The translations under genes and the position numbers were made by a program. A model generated the notes under the pieces. That model saw only the letters and a list, made by a program, of their open reading frames with translations, did not search any database and had not been told where the DNA came from. Source: Caribbeanibacter sp964518305 (GTDB lineage: Bacteria; Gemmatimonadota; Gemmatimonadetes; Palauibacterales; Palauibacteraceae). From it: a stretch of DNA of 32,439 nt. Positions 20,088 to 29,821 of the stretch are shown one piece after another; position 1 is the first letter of the stretch, and each line of letters starts with the position of its first letter. Where the stretch lies: positions 1 through 32,439 of the forward strand of contig CAZFDK010000027.1 of assembly GCA_964518305.1 (NCBI GenBank), read 5' to 3'.

Positions 20088-20474
20088 TCAGGCTCGGAGC
20101 TTCCTGTCCAGACTGAAGGAGCCGCCGCCCAGGGCGACCATCACCAGGAAGGCAAAGCAGTAGAACACCGCCTTCTCGCCGCCGTTCTGTATGGGCCAGA
20201 AGCCGTTGGGAAGATGGGCCATGAAGTAGGCCACAGCCATCTCGCCGGAGACGACGAACGCGACGAAGCGGGTGTAGAGGCCAAGGCCGACCATCAGGCC
20301 CCCGAAGAACTCCAGGAGCCCGGCCAGCCCCATGAGGGACGCCAGCTCCACCTGGTCTCCGCCCAGCCAGCCGAACAGCTTCTGGGCGCCGTGCTGCCAG
20401 AAAAGGAATCCGGTCACGATCCGAAAGGCCGCGTAGGTCCATCTCTGCGGAGCGGTCTGCATGGTCGGGCTCAC
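20088..20474 (-). CDS. DoxX family membrane protein
   Basis: 128 aa with four membrane helices. It has the DoxX hallmarks: FRIVTGFLFWQHGAQKLFGWLGG near the N-terminus, LAGLLEFFGGLMVGLGLYTRFVAF in the middle, and GEMAVAYFMAHLPNGFWPIQNGGEKAVFYCFAFLVM near the end. Members are small membrane oxidoreductase-associated proteins; the substrate cannot be assigned. Start GTG 20474 is chosen because AGGAG lies 7 nt upstream; an in-frame ATG four codons later is less well placed. It diverges from trpE and lies 164 nt upstream of the DUF2723 gene on the same strand. Confidence 0.92.
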   Translation of the reverse strand: MSPTMQTAPQRWTYAAFRIVTGFLFWQHGAQKLFGWLGGDQVELASLMGLAGLLEFFGGLMVGLGLYTRFVAFVVSGEMAVAYFMAHLPNGFWPIQNGGEKAVFYCFAFLVMVALGGGSFSLDRKLRA

Positions 20475-20832
20475 CTCGGTTCTCCTGGTTGCGGATGATG
20501 CTCGGCGATTCGGGCCGGACTCGGGACGGCCCCCGGGTGGGGGATGCGACAGGGCCTACCATCGAGCTGCCGGGACTATCGGCTGCCTTCGGTCGGCACA
20601 GCGTCGTGGGCGCACGAGGCGTTCCGCGGTCAAGATACCCTGCCCGGCCGTCCGCCGCGACGGTCCGAAGAAACGGGCGGACGGGGACGGCGAAAACGCG
20701 GCGCCGGGGGACTCTCGCGGGCGCGTTGACACTCCGAGATCGGCACTCGACATTGCCCCGCACCCGGCGCCCGCGACGGCTGCCGGTTCACCGTCCCGCG
20801 CCCACCGCCACTATCCCCCGCCCAGGAGTCGC
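20475..20832. other. 358-nt divergent intergenic region doxX / trpE
   Basis: No gene is supported. It contains the doxX ribosome site at its left end, a good plus-strand promoter at 20726-20754, and the AGGAG for trpE at 20824-20828. The roughly 70-nt trpE leader has no short reading frame rich in Trp codons and no evident terminator/antiterminator pair, so classical trp attenuation is not seen. The GC-rich middle part (20560-20700) shows nothing recognisable. Confidence 0.6.
20726..20754 (+). promoter_or_regulatory. Sigma-70-type promoter for trpE-menG
   Basis: A perfect TTGACA (20726-20731) is followed by exactly 17 nt and GACATT (20749-20754), which matches the -10 consensus at three of six positions. 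Transcription would start near 20761, giving a leader of about 70 nt before trpE. It is the best -35 box I found in the non-coding parts of the window. Confidence 0.5.
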
Positions 20833-22328
<1,496 letters not shown>

Positions 22329-22332
<4 letters not shown>

Positions 22333-23054
22333 GCATCCGGGACCGCATCCGGGAACAGCTGGGCGGCCCCGAGGAAAAGCGAGCCTACGTCCGGTCGCTC
22401 TTCGGGGGGATCGCCTCCCGCTATGATCTGACCAACGACGTCATGTCCTTCGGCCTCCACCGCCGGTGGAAGCGCCACGCCGTGGAGCTGGCGGACGTTC
22501 CCGAGGACGGCAGGGTCCTGGACCTGGCCGCCGGTACCGGCGACCTGGCCGCGGCCGCGGCCGGCGAGACACGAGGTGCCGTGGTGGCTCTGGACCTGAC
22601 CCGGGAGATGCTCGAGACCGGCGTCGAGCGTCACGGTAGGGGCGAGATCTCCTGGGTTCAGGGGGACGCCCTGGACCTCCCGTTCCCGGACCGCACCTTC
22701 GACCGCGTGCTGGTGGGCTATGGACTGCGGAACCTGGCCGAGCTCGGGGCCGGCCTGCGCGAGATCCGCCGCTGCCTCCGGCCCGGCGGACGGCTGGTCA
22801 GCCTCGACTTCGCGCGGCCCCACTCCGACCTGCTGCGCTCTCTGTACTTCAGCTACCTCGAGGCGAGTACCGCCGCGGTGGGCTGGCTTCTGCACCGGGA
22901 TCCGGAGGCGTATCTCTACATTCCGGAGTCCCTGCGGCGCTTCCCGGACCAGGACGACCTGGTGGAGATGCTGGAGAAGGCGGGCTTCTCGCGGTTCGGG
23001 TACGTGGACCTCATGTTCGGGACCATGGCCGTCCACTTCGCAGAACGGCCGTGA
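22329..23054 (+). CDS. menG: Demethylmenaquinone methyltransferase (UbiE/MenG)
   Basis: SAM-dependent C-methyltransferase for the last step of menaquinone synthesis (or the matching ubiquinone step). The protein is 241 aa from GTG 22329, which overlaps the trpE stop in the sequence GTGA, indicating translational coupling. The N-terminal signature FGGIASRYDLTNDVMSFGLHRRWKR (residues 25-49) and SAM motif I VLDLAAGTGDLA (63-74) are clear. The later LVGYGLRNLAELGAGLREIRRCLRPGG and the C-terminal GFSRFGYVDLMFGTMAVHFAER complete the family pattern. With no ubiquinone genes seen, MenG is the likelier role. Pairing with trpE is unusual, although both pathways draw on chorismate. Confidence 0.94.
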
Positions 23055-23057
23055 GCG

Positions 23058-23240
23058 TCAGCCGCCGGAGGCCTTCTTCAGCGTGATCTGCATCTCTCCG
23101 GTCTCGCTCTCCTCGAGCTGGGCCGTGAGGCTGTCACCGTCCTCGAGGTTCATGTCGTCGCGCATCTCCTGGGGAATCGTGATGCGGCCGCCGCTGCCGA
23201 CGGTCACGTCCGAGATGTAGCGAACCCGAAATATTGCCAT
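23058..23240 (-). CDS. AbrB/MazE-type DNA-binding protein, solitary
   Basis: 60 aa from ATG 23240, with GGAGGG 4 nt upstream. It has the swapped-hairpin AbrB fold pattern (VTVGSGGRITIPQEMRDDMNLEDGDSLTAQLEE), where the GRITIP turn is the DNA-contacting hallmark. Such proteins are either antitoxins beside a PIN/MazF toxin or free-standing transition-type regulators. No toxin gene is adjacent: menG ends 3 nt away on the opposite strand, and upstream is a non-coding gap. A longer open frame upstream lacks a ribosome site and is not used. Confidence 0.85.
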   Translation of the reverse strand: MAIFRVRYISDVTVGSGGRITIPQEMRDDMNLEDGDSLTAQLEESETGEMQITLKKASGG

Positions 23241-23345
23241 GTCGCCCTCCAGGATCTTCAGGAGATGTCGCTGATGCCCGCCGGAATGGTGTCCGGTGGC
23301 CCGGGAGCCCGAGATCGCCGACTCCGGGGCGCGCGTACCGAGGGA

Positions 23346-23362
23346 GTGCAAGAGCCGTGCAA
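23346..23362. repeat. GTGCAA repeat pair at 11-bp period upstream of the abrB-like gene
   Basis: GTGCAA occurs at 23346-23351 and 23357-23362, one helical turn apart, about 105 bp upstream of the AbrB-like start and on the far side of the gap from the ABC genes. It may be an operator, but with only 6-bp units it could be chance. Confidence 0.3.
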
Positions 23363-23479
23363 TGTATCGTACGGCCGGATCCGATCGCGCGTGTGCCGGG
23401 GAAATGACCGGACGGTCGGCCGGGGAGCCCCCGGCGGCGAACGGCGGCTCACTGGCGGCTTGCGACGTGGCGGAGGCCG

Positions 23480-24508
23480 GTGGATCATGCGTTCATCATG
23501 ACCCGTAGCCGGCCGACCATACGCCTCCAGGGTGTGACCAAGCGCTTCGGCGACGTCACCGCGGTCGAGGGCCTCGACCTCACCGTGCCCCCCGGCTCCA
23601 TCTACGGACTCCTGGGACCGAACGGGGCCGGAAAGACCACCACCATCCGGATCATTCTCGACATTCTCGGCCCGGACGAGGGAACGGTCCAGGTCTTCGG
23701 CTCACGCGTCGACGACTCGACCCGGAATCGGATCGGTTACCTGCCCGAGGAGCGCGGCCTTTACAAGGACATGAAGGTGGCCGCCCATCTGGCTTTCCTC
23801 GGCACCATCAAGGGCCTGGACCACGGAGAGGCCGAGGAGCTGGCCCGGGACTGGCTCGGCCGCCTGGACCTGGGCGAGTGGGCCGACGAGGAAGTCGAGG
23901 ATCTCTCCAAGGGAATGCAGCAGAAGGTGCAGTTCATCGGCACCGTCCTGCACGACCCCGAGCTGCTGATCCTCGACGAGCCCTTCTCCGGGCTGGATCC
24001 CATCAACGTGGACGTGCTGAAGGACATCGTCCTGGAAAAGGCCCGCGAGGGGACAACCGTCCTCTTCTCCACCCACATGATCGAGGATGCCGAACGCCTC
24101 TGCGAGCGAGTGTGCATGATCGCCGGCGCGCGCAAGGTGCTGGACGGGACGATCGCCCAGGTGAAAGAGGAGGCCGGCGGACGGAACGTGGCGCTGGCCT
24201 TCGACGGGGACCGCGGCTTCCTGGACGCCCCGGACCTCGTGGCCGATCTCCACGATCGGGGCCGGCACGTGGAGGTCCGCGTGGCCGAGGGAGCGAACCC
24301 CCGGGAGCTGCTGGAGCGCGCCCTGGAGGCCGGGGCGCGCATCGAGCGCTTCGAGCTGGTGGAGCCTTCCCTCCGGCAGATCTTTCTCGAGCGCGCGGGC
24401 CGACGGGGGCTCGAGGTGCCGGACGAGGAGCGGGAGCCCGGCCGGCCGTCGGCGACCGCGGCGGCCGGGGTGGAGACCACGGCCACAGGGGAGGAGACGG
24501 GCCCGTGA
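23480..24508 (+). CDS. ABC transporter ATP-binding protein (NatA-like)
   Basis: Nucleotide-binding subunit of an ABC-2 type exporter, 342 aa from GTG 23480. Walker A is GPNGAGKT (residues 46-53), the signature is LSKGMQQK, and Walker B is LLILDEPFSGLDP, followed by the switch His in LFSTHMIEDAERL. A C-terminal DUF4162-like domain follows (VALAFDGDRGFLDAPDLV), then a variable Thr/Ala tail. GGAGG lies only 3 nt before the GTG; the in-frame ATG 23498 is an alternative that trims six residues. The stop overlaps the start of the permease gene (GTGA), so the two are coupled. The NatAB family exports sodium or small molecules; the substrate here is unknown. Confidence 0.94.
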   Translation: MDHAFIMTRSRPTIRLQGVTKRFGDVTAVEGLDLTVPPGSIYGLLGPNGAGKTTTIRIILDILGPDEGTVQVFGSRVDDSTRNRIGYLPEERGLYKDMKVAAHLAFLGTIKGLDHGEAEELARDWLGRLDLGEWADEEVEDLSKGMQQKVQFIGTVLHDPELLILDEPFSGLDPINVDVLKDIVLEKAREGTTVLFSTHMIEDAERLCERVCMIAGARKVLDGTIAQVKEEAGGRNVALAFDGDRGFLDAPDLVADLHDRGRHVEVRVAEGANPRELLERALEAGARIERFELVEPSLRQIFLERAGRRGLEVPDEEREPGRPSATAAAGVETTATGEETGP

Positions 24509-25887
24509 ACCCGCTCCGCCTCCTCAACCGTACGGTACGGGCCGTGATCCGCCGCGAGTACCTGCAGCGAGTCACCAACAAGTGGTTCCTGGTGACCACC
24601 TTCGGCGTTCCACTCCTCATCCTCGCGTTCACCCTCCTGCCGGGCTGGCTCGCCGCCAGCGGAGACGCGAGCGCCGAGGGCCTGAGCATCGCCGTGGTGG
24701 ACCGGACCGGGGCCGGCCTGGGCGAAGCGGTGGCCGCCCGGCTGAACGCGGGCGAGGGCCCCGCTCCGCGACAGGAGCTCGCGGGCGCCGCGAACTCGAC
24801 GGCCACCGACTCGGCCGGCGTCGGACCCGCCGAGAGCGTCGCCCTGCGCGCGACGGCGGCCGGCGGCGTGCCCGACGCGCTGGACCGCGAGGGCCTGGCC
24901 GCCCGGCTCCGAGCGTCGGGCTACGACGCCTTCCTGGTCCTCGGACCCGACCTGCTGGGCGGAGGTGAGGTGGAGCTGCTCTCCACCCGGAGCGTCGGAC
25001 TCGCCGACCGGCCCCGGATCCGCCGGGCCGTCCGAAGCGCGGCCATCGCGCTCCGACTGGACCGGGCCGGGCTGCCGCGAGCCGAAGCCGACAGCCTTCT
25101 GGGCGTCGCCGAGATCGGGCTCTCGACGACCCGAGTGGGCGAAGAGGGACTCCAGTCACAGGCTGCGGTGCAGGTGGCCGGCTTCGCGATGGGCTTCATC
25201 CTGTACTTCATGCTGATCATCTACGGGCAGATGATCGTCCGCGGGGTGATCGAGGAGAAGAGCTCCGACATCGTGGAGGTGCTCCTCTCCTCGCTCCGGC
25301 CCTGGGAGCTCATGCTCGGCAAGATCATCGGCGTGGGCGCGGTGGGCCTGACGCAGGTCGCCATCTGGGGTGTGGTCCTGGTGGCCGCCGCCACCTGGGG
25401 AATGGCTGCCGCCGCGCCGGCCCTGGCGGAGGCGGGCATCGACATCGGAGCGGCCCTCGGACTACCTCTGATCGAGATCGCGGGCACGTTCCTCCTCTTC
25501 TTCCTCCTGGGGTACCTGCTGTACTCCTCCCTCTTCGCCGGGGCCGGCGCCATGGCGGGGAGCGAGCAGGACACCCAGCAGGTGGTCGTGCCCATCACCA
25601 TGCTCATCGCGGCCGGATTCGTCCTGCTCTTTCCGATGATGGAATCGCCCGGCGCGACCTGGGCGGTGATCGCGTCGCAGATTCCGCTCCTCAGCCCGAT
25701 CCTCATGCCGGCCCGGATCGCCATCGGCGCCGCCCCGACCTGGGAGCTGGTCCTCTCCATCGCGCTCCTGGGCGGCGGGGTGCTGGGGTCCGTGTGGCTG
25801 GCCGGCCGCATCTACCGCGTGGGCATCCTCATGAGCGGCAAGCGGCCGAACCTGCCGGAGCTGATCCGCTGGGTCCGGTACGGCTGA
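24505..25887 (+). CDS. ABC-2 type permease (NatB-like)
   Basis: 460 aa from GTG 24505, preceded by GGGGAGGAG and overlapping the ATPase gene by 4 nt. The first helix (about 27-50) follows a basic N-terminus (VIRREYLQRVTNKWFLV). A large extracytoplasmic domain of about 170 residues comes next (SIAVVDRTGAGLGEAVAARL). It ends with a membrane block of about five helices from residue 225 on, starting FILYFMLIIYGQMIVRGVIEEKSSDIVEVLLSSLRPWELMLGKIIG, the typical ABC2_membrane_3/NatB signature. Together with the preceding ATPase it forms a complete exporter. Confidence 0.93.
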   Translation: MNPLRLLNRTVRAVIRREYLQRVTNKWFLVTTFGVPLLILAFTLLPGWLAASGDASAEGLSIAVVDRTGAGLGEAVAARLNAGEGPAPRQELAGAANSTATDSAGVGPAESVALRATAAGGVPDALDREGLAARLRASGYDAFLVLGPDLLGGGEVELLSTRSVGLADRPRIRRAVRSAAIALRLDRAGLPRAEADSLLGVAEIGLSTTRVGEEGLQSQAAVQVAGFAMGFILYFMLIIYGQMIVRGVIEEKSSDIVEVLLSSLRPWELMLGKIIGVGAVGLTQVAIWGVVLVAAATWGMAAAAPALAEAGIDIGAALGLPLIEIAGTFLLFFLLGYLLYSSLFAGAGAMAGSEQDTQQVVVPITMLIAAGFVLLFPMMESPGATWAVIASQIPLLSPILMPARIAIGAAPTWELVLSIALLGGGVLGSVWLAGRIYRVGILMSGKRPNLPELIRWVRYG

Positions 25888-25935
25888 CCACCGTCCAGCA
25901 TCCGAGAGCGAGGACGCGACTGAAGTGAGTTCACC

Positions 25936-27750
25936 TCAGAGCGGCCAGAAGATCGGGATCACGGCCAGCGCCACGCCCAGGACCAGCACCCAGAGCGCCG
26001 CACCGACGCGCGTGAAGTCGAAGAAGCGGTAGTTGCCGGGGCCGTAGACCATGAGGTTGGTCTGGTAGCCGATGGGGGTGAGCATCGAGACCGACGCGCC
26101 GATGGTCACCGCGATGGCCAGCGGCCGCGGGTCCAGACCCTGGGCAGCGGCCAACGAGAGGGCGATGGGAAAGATGAGGGCGGCGGCACCGTTGTTCGTG
26201 ATGACCTCGGTGAGCACGGCCGTGGTCAGCAGCAGCCCCCCCACGATCCCGATCTCCCCGTAGCCCGCGAAGACGTCGATCATGCCGGCGCCGAGCCACG
26301 CCGCCGCGCCGCTGGCCTCCATGGCCTGCCCCAGGCCCAGCGCCGCACCCACGACCACGAGGACCGACCAGTCCACCGCTTCCCGGGCCTGGCCGGGGGT
26401 CAGAAACCCGGCGGCCACCATGGCGAACGCCCCCATCACCCCGGCTACAGCGATGTGCGTGACCCCCGCGGCGGCCAGGACCACCACGCCCACCAGGATG
26501 GCGAGGGCGGCCAGCGGACCGGGCGCGGCCTCCGCCCGCTCCGGCGTAACCCGCTCCTCGTCGCCAGACTCACTGGCCACGAAGAACTCCGGCCGGTCCT
26601 CGAAGGCTCGCCGAAAGTGGGACGCCGTCTCCAGCATCAGCACGTCACCCGGTCGGAGCCGAATCTCCCCCAGGGGCTTCTCCACATGCCGGCCGCCCCG
26701 CCGGACGCCGGTGACCACGGCGTTGAACCGGTCCGGGAACTCGAGCTGCTCCAGCGGTGCGCCGACCAGGGGCGACCCGTCCCGGATCACGACTTCATGC
26801 CGCTCGGGCTCCGGCTCGGCCTCGGCCATCCGCTCGCGGTCGACACCGGGAACCCGCCGCAGGCCCTCCACCGGATGCTCGCCGATCCGGACCGGCGGAC
26901 TCTTCTCTCCGGCGCCGGCGACCTCCTCGTAGACCAGCACGTCCCCCTCCGCCAGTGTCTCGTCGGGATCCACCGGACCATAGCGCCTTCCTCCCCGCTG
27001 CAGGACCACCAACCCCAGGCCGGGCAGGGTTTCCAGCGATGCCTCCTCCACCGTCCGGCCGGCCAGCGGCGAACGGGCCTCCACCTCGAACTCCACGATG
27101 GCACCCCGCTCCCGCTCCTCGGCGGCCCGCACCTCCTCGCGGTCCGGGAGCAGCGCCGGGGCCACGAAGACCAGATATCCCCATCCCACCAGCGCGCACG
27201 GCACGCCCACCCGGGCCAGCTCGAAGAATCCCAGGCCCTCCATCCCGTGGCTCTGCAGGAGCCCGTGGATCACCAGATTCGTCGACGTGCCGATGAGGGT
27301 GCAGATCCCGCCCAGGATGGCGGCGAAGGAGAGGGGCATGAGCAACTTGGAGGCCGACAGGCCGTGTTCGCGCGACCACACGCGTACCGCCGGGATCGCC
27401 ATGGCCACGATAGGCGTGTTGTTTAGGAACGCCGAGCTGAGGGTGACCGACGGCACCAGGCGGGCCAGAGCGGAGCGGAGGGAGCGCTCCTGGCCCAGCA
27501 GATGCTCGGCCGCGGCGTCCAGGGCGCCGGATTCCCGCAGCCCCGCCGCCACGACGTACAGGGAGCCCAGGGCCACCAGAGTCGGGTTCGCGAAGCCCTG
27601 GAGCGCCCGGTCCAGGTCCACGATGCCCAGGAGGACCAGAAGCGTCAGACCTCCCATCATCAGCATGTCGACGCTGTACAGCTCCATCACCAGCGCCGTC
27701 AGCAGCAGCGCCAGGACGGCGAGCGTCAGCAGGGCTTCTCCACCAGGCAT
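25936..27750 (-). CDS. SLC13/DASS-type transporter with two RCK_C (TrkA-C)-like domains
   Basis: 604-aa inner-membrane transporter of the divalent anion:sodium symporter group. Both hairpin motifs are visible: FLNNTPIVAMAIP in the first half and VITNNGAAALIFPIAL in the second, plus GTSTNLVIHG and TPIGYQTNLMVYGPG. Between the halves (about residues 205-400) lie two RCK_C-like domains (VEARSPLAGRTVEEASLETLPGLGLVVLQRGG; VIRDGSPLVGAPLEQLEFPDRFNAVVTGVRRGG). Similar SLC13 proteins with TrkA-C inserts are often annotated as sulfate or dicarboxylate permeases; the substrate is not decided by sequence. ATG 27750 follows GGGAG at good spacing. The stop lies in a weak inverted repeat (25921-25938) shared with the ABC permease end. 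Confidence 0.92.
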   Translation of the reverse strand: MPGGEALLTLAVLALLLTALVMELYSVDMLMMGGLTLLVLLGIVDLDRALQGFANPTLVALGSLYVVAAGLRESGALDAAAEHLLGQERSLRSALARLVPSVTLSSAFLNNTPIVAMAIPAVRVWSREHGLSASKLLMPLSFAAILGGICTLIGTSTNLVIHGLLQSHGMEGLGFFELARVGVPCALVGWGYLVFVAPALLPDREEVRAAEERERGAIVEFEVEARSPLAGRTVEEASLETLPGLGLVVLQRGGRRYGPVDPDETLAEGDVLVYEEVAGAGEKSPPVRIGEHPVEGLRRVPGVDRERMAEAEPEPERHEVVIRDGSPLVGAPLEQLEFPDRFNAVVTGVRRGGRHVEKPLGEIRLRPGDVLMLETASHFRRAFEDRPEFFVASESGDEERVTPERAEAAPGPLAALAILVGVVVLAAAGVTHIAVAGVMGAFAMVAAGFLTPGQAREAVDWSVLVVVGAALGLGQAMEASGAAAWLGAGMIDVFAGYGEIGIVGGLLLTTAVLTEVITNNGAAALIFPIALSLAAAQGLDPRPLAIAVTIGASVSMLTPIGYQTNLMVYGPGNYRFFDFTRVGAALWVLVLGVALAVIPIFWPL

Positions 27751-27834
27751 GCGTCTCCCGTTCGGACGGTGAGCAAATCGGACACCATACGGACACGCGG
27801 GCGATCGACGGCCGGGGTCCGCCGTCAGATCACA

Positions 27835-27846
27835 CCAGTCAACTGG
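27835..27846. repeat. Short inverted repeat CCAGT-CA-ACTGG
   Basis: A 12-nt inverted repeat lies in the 107-nt gap between the DUF481 gene end and the SLC13 start, about 85 nt upstream of the latter. It could be an operator for the transporter gene; it is short and may be chance. Confidence 0.25.
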
Positions 27847-27857
27847 CCCCCATCAGC

Positions 27858-28697
27858 TCACCACTGGAAGCTCACGCCGGTGATGAGGGTGAGATCGTTC
27901 TTCTCGGCGGCCGGCTCCCCGGGGGCTCCCTGGAAGGGCGTGGCATCGAAATCGTCGATCACCGTCACGCGGAGCCCGAGGGCGTCCGTGATCTGCGTGG
28001 TCAGGGTCGCCTGAACGTGAAGGAGGTAGTCCGAGAAGTCGTCCGCCTTCGGGTTGTATCGGAGCTCCTGGTCCAGGGAGGTGGTCTCGCTCACCTGCAG
28101 CGAGAAGCTCTGCGTCAGGGCGTAATAGAAGGACGAGGTCGTCGTCCCGTCGACGTACGCGTCACGGATCCAGTTGGCACCGCCCTCGGCCGAGAGCTGG
28201 TAGGTCTCGCCCTGCGCCACCACGTAGCCGGCGCCGGTTCCGGGCGCGAGCCGCAGGTCCAGACCCGCCGGCTCGTTGAAGGCGCCAGCCCCCCGCGCGG
28301 TGAAGTAGAAACGGTCGCCGGGAAAGTAGCGATAGCTGGAGCCGAGCTCTCCCCGGTTCGTCACCTCCTCGCCCTCGTCGGTCGTCCGGAGGTAGGTGGC
28401 GGAGAACGACAGGCGCTGCCGGGCGAACTCCCGGGTTGCGTTGGCCCCGACCGAGATGCTCGTCGTCTCGCTGTTCCCGGAGGTGAGAGTGAGCCCGAAG
28501 TCAGCGCTTCCGGCCCAACCCAGCTCCTCCCCCGATGCGTCCTGGGCCGAGAGGCCTCCGTCCGGGAGGTCCTGTGCGGAAGCAGGGTCGGGTGCCAGCA
28601 GGACTCCGACGCCGACGACGGCCGCCAGGAACGTGCGAACGGCCCGTGACGAGAGGTGAGCACGGAAGCGGCAACCAGAGAGTGGGGTGAAGTACAT
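27858..28697 (-). CDS. DUF481 outer-membrane beta-barrel protein
   Basis: 279 aa from ATG 28697; no clear ribosome site, and the frame stays open upstream, so the start is approximate. A signal peptide ends in DPASAQD near residue 37. The mature part is alternating beta strands with aromatic girdle residues (WAGSADFGLTLTSGNSETTSISVGANATRE, LSFSATYLRTTDEGEEVTNRGELGSSYRYFP, GGANWIRDAYVDG, SLDQELRYNPKADDF). This is the DUF481 (YdiY-like, salt-induced outer-membrane protein) pattern. The last residue is Trp (SFQW), matching the terminal aromatic needed for BAM insertion. The role is unknown. Confidence 0.9.
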   Translation of the reverse strand: MYFTPLSGCRFRAHLSSRAVRTFLAAVVGVGVLLAPDPASAQDLPDGGLSAQDASGEELGWAGSADFGLTLTSGNSETTSISVGANATREFARQRLSFSATYLRTTDEGEEVTNRGELGSSYRYFPGDRFYFTARGAGAFNEPAGLDLRLAPGTGAGYVVAQGETYQLSAEGGANWIRDAYVDGTTTSSFYYALTQSFSLQVSETTSLDQELRYNPKADDFSDYLLHVQATLTTQITDALGLRVTVIDDFDATPFQGAPGEPAAEKNDLTLITGVSFQW

Positions 28698-28816
28698 GGC
28701 TGGAGCGGGCTGGAGTGGAGGAGAAGACCTGCCGTTCGTCACGACCCGACCCGAAAGAGCTGTGCCGTCGGCCGGTTCCGGGTTGGCGGCGCGGAGCGCT
28801 CCAGCCCGGAACGACA

Positions 28817-28848
28817 GGAGCCCGGAAGGATCGCTCCCTCCGGGCTCT
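28817..28848 (-). terminator. Strong hairpin between the TPR-like gene and the DUF481 gene
   Basis: GAGCCCGGA and TCCGGGCTC pair perfectly, with a further GGA/TCC pairing inside around TCGC. It lies about 75 nt past the stop of the minus-strand TPR-like gene and 120 nt before the DUF481 start. No T-tract follows on either strand, so intrinsic termination is uncertain. Confidence 0.45.
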
Positions 28849-28920
28849 GCCACGTGGTCGGCCAGCTGTCCGTCAGCCCGTCGGGGCCGAAACGGGCCAG
28901 GCCGGTCGTCGCTTTCCGAA

Positions 28921-29499
28921 TCAGCCTTCCAGCGCCACGTCGTCGTCACCGACGATCAGGTGCTTCCGGATCGCGGTGCGGACCCTCGGCGAGAGGGCGG
29001 CCGAGCCGGAGAGGCGCTGCGCCTTCCAGCCATTGTCGTTCGCCCGAAGAAAATCACCGGCCTCGTGCGAGAGCAGGGCCGCTCTCAGGTAGCTCTCGGC
29101 AGCCAGGTCGATGTCGCCGAAGCCCGTGCCGATGGCAGCCGCACGCTCGAAGTTTCGCACGGCGCGGCCGTGCTTGCCCGCGAAGAAGTATGCGTCGGCC
29201 GCCTTCCGGTACAGCTTCCCCGTCTTCATGTCGCCGTCGCCTCGGAGCTCGGCGGCGCGCTCGAAGCGGGAGGCGGCCTTCTTCCACTCGTTCCGCTCCA
29301 CGAACGTCTTGCCTTCCCGGTAGAGCCGGTCGGAGTCCGTCACGCGGGACTGGTTCTCCAACATGACCCGGTCCTGCTCGAGGCGCGGTAGCTCCGAGAG
29401 CGGAACCGTCTGCTGCGCTGACGCCGTGGCGGCACCGGCGAGGAGGAGGGCGGCGGCCAGGCCGGCCGGCACGAGAGAGTGGTGGTTGCTGATGCGCAT
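28921..29499 (-). CDS. Secreted TPR-like protein
   Basis: 192 aa from ATG 29499, with AGGAG 7 nt upstream. It has a clear signal peptide (LVPAGLAAALLLAGAATASAQQ). The mature part consists of helix pairs of the TPR type: YREGKTFVERNEWKKAASRFERAAELRGDGD, LYRKAADAYFFAGKHGRAVRNFERAAAIG, and LAAESYLRAALLSHEAGDFLRANDNGWKAQRL. It ends with a short acidic tail. TPR proteins act as binding scaffolds, and the partner is unknown. Probably periplasmic or secreted. A strong hairpin lies downstream, so it may be monocistronic. Confidence 0.9.
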   Translation of the reverse strand: MRISNHHSLVPAGLAAALLLAGAATASAQQTVPLSELPRLEQDRVMLENQSRVTDSDRLYREGKTFVERNEWKKAASRFERAAELRGDGDMKTGKLYRKAADAYFFAGKHGRAVRNFERAAAIGTGFGDIDLAAESYLRAALLSHEAGDFLRANDNGWKAQRLSGSAALSPRVRTAIRKHLIVGDDDVALEG

Positions 29500-29804
29500 C
29501 GTCGTTCTCCTGTCTGTGGTACGGGCTCGCGACCGGGGGGCCGCATTCAGGTTCCGGTGTTCGGGGACACGCTCGTCGTGCCTCCATGATCCATGTGTAA
29601 GTACGCGCGCCCGCCTCCCGGAGTTGTGGCCTCTCGATGAACGGGGACAGGTGGCGGCGAGCAGTCGGGATCGTGCGACGAGTGACGGACGGCGCCGGGC
29701 TGCGACCGAGCGGTTCCGGATGGACCGGCAGGAAGGATTCGCCGAACGGGAGACGATCGGAGAGACGACAGAGCGGCCCCGGCGTCGAGGGCCGAACCCG
29801 GAGC
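29500..29804. other. 305-nt intergenic region between tdk and the TPR-like gene
   Basis: No gene is supported. It contains the 3-prime end hairpin of tdk at its right edge and the upstream region of the TPR-like gene, including its AGGAG site at the left edge. No clear -35/-10 pair was found on the minus strand. The most AT-rich patch is near 29590-29605. Confidence 0.6.
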
Positions 29805-29821
29805 TCAGCTCGGGGAGCTCC
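29800..29821 (-). terminator. Inverted repeat at the end of tdk
   Basis: GGAGCTC (29800-29806) and GAGCTCC (29815-29821) form a 7-bp stem with an 8-nt loop that includes the tdk stop codon region (29807-29805). There is no T-tract. The position at the gene end suggests an end-of-transcript hairpin. Confidence 0.35.

Noticed and set aside
17317..20163. 948-codon plus-strand frame opposite the DUF2723 and doxX genes
   Set aside because: Antisense shadow; low-complexity Pro/Gln/Arg/His-rich sequence. The minus strand carries the true membrane proteins.
20755..20832. Trp attenuator in the trpE leader
   Set aside because: The leader has no Trp-codon-rich reading frame and no competing hairpins, so classical attenuation is not supported.
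23058..23351. 97-residue version of the AbrB-like protein
   Set aside because: The upstream 37 codons lack a ribosome site and family pattern, while ATG 23240 has GGAGGG at good spacing and begins the conserved fold.
25921..25938. Imperfect inverted repeat between the ABC permease and SLC13 genes as a terminator
   Set aside because: Only 14 of 18 positions are symmetric, the mismatches break the stem and there is no T-tract. Too weak to list as a terminator.
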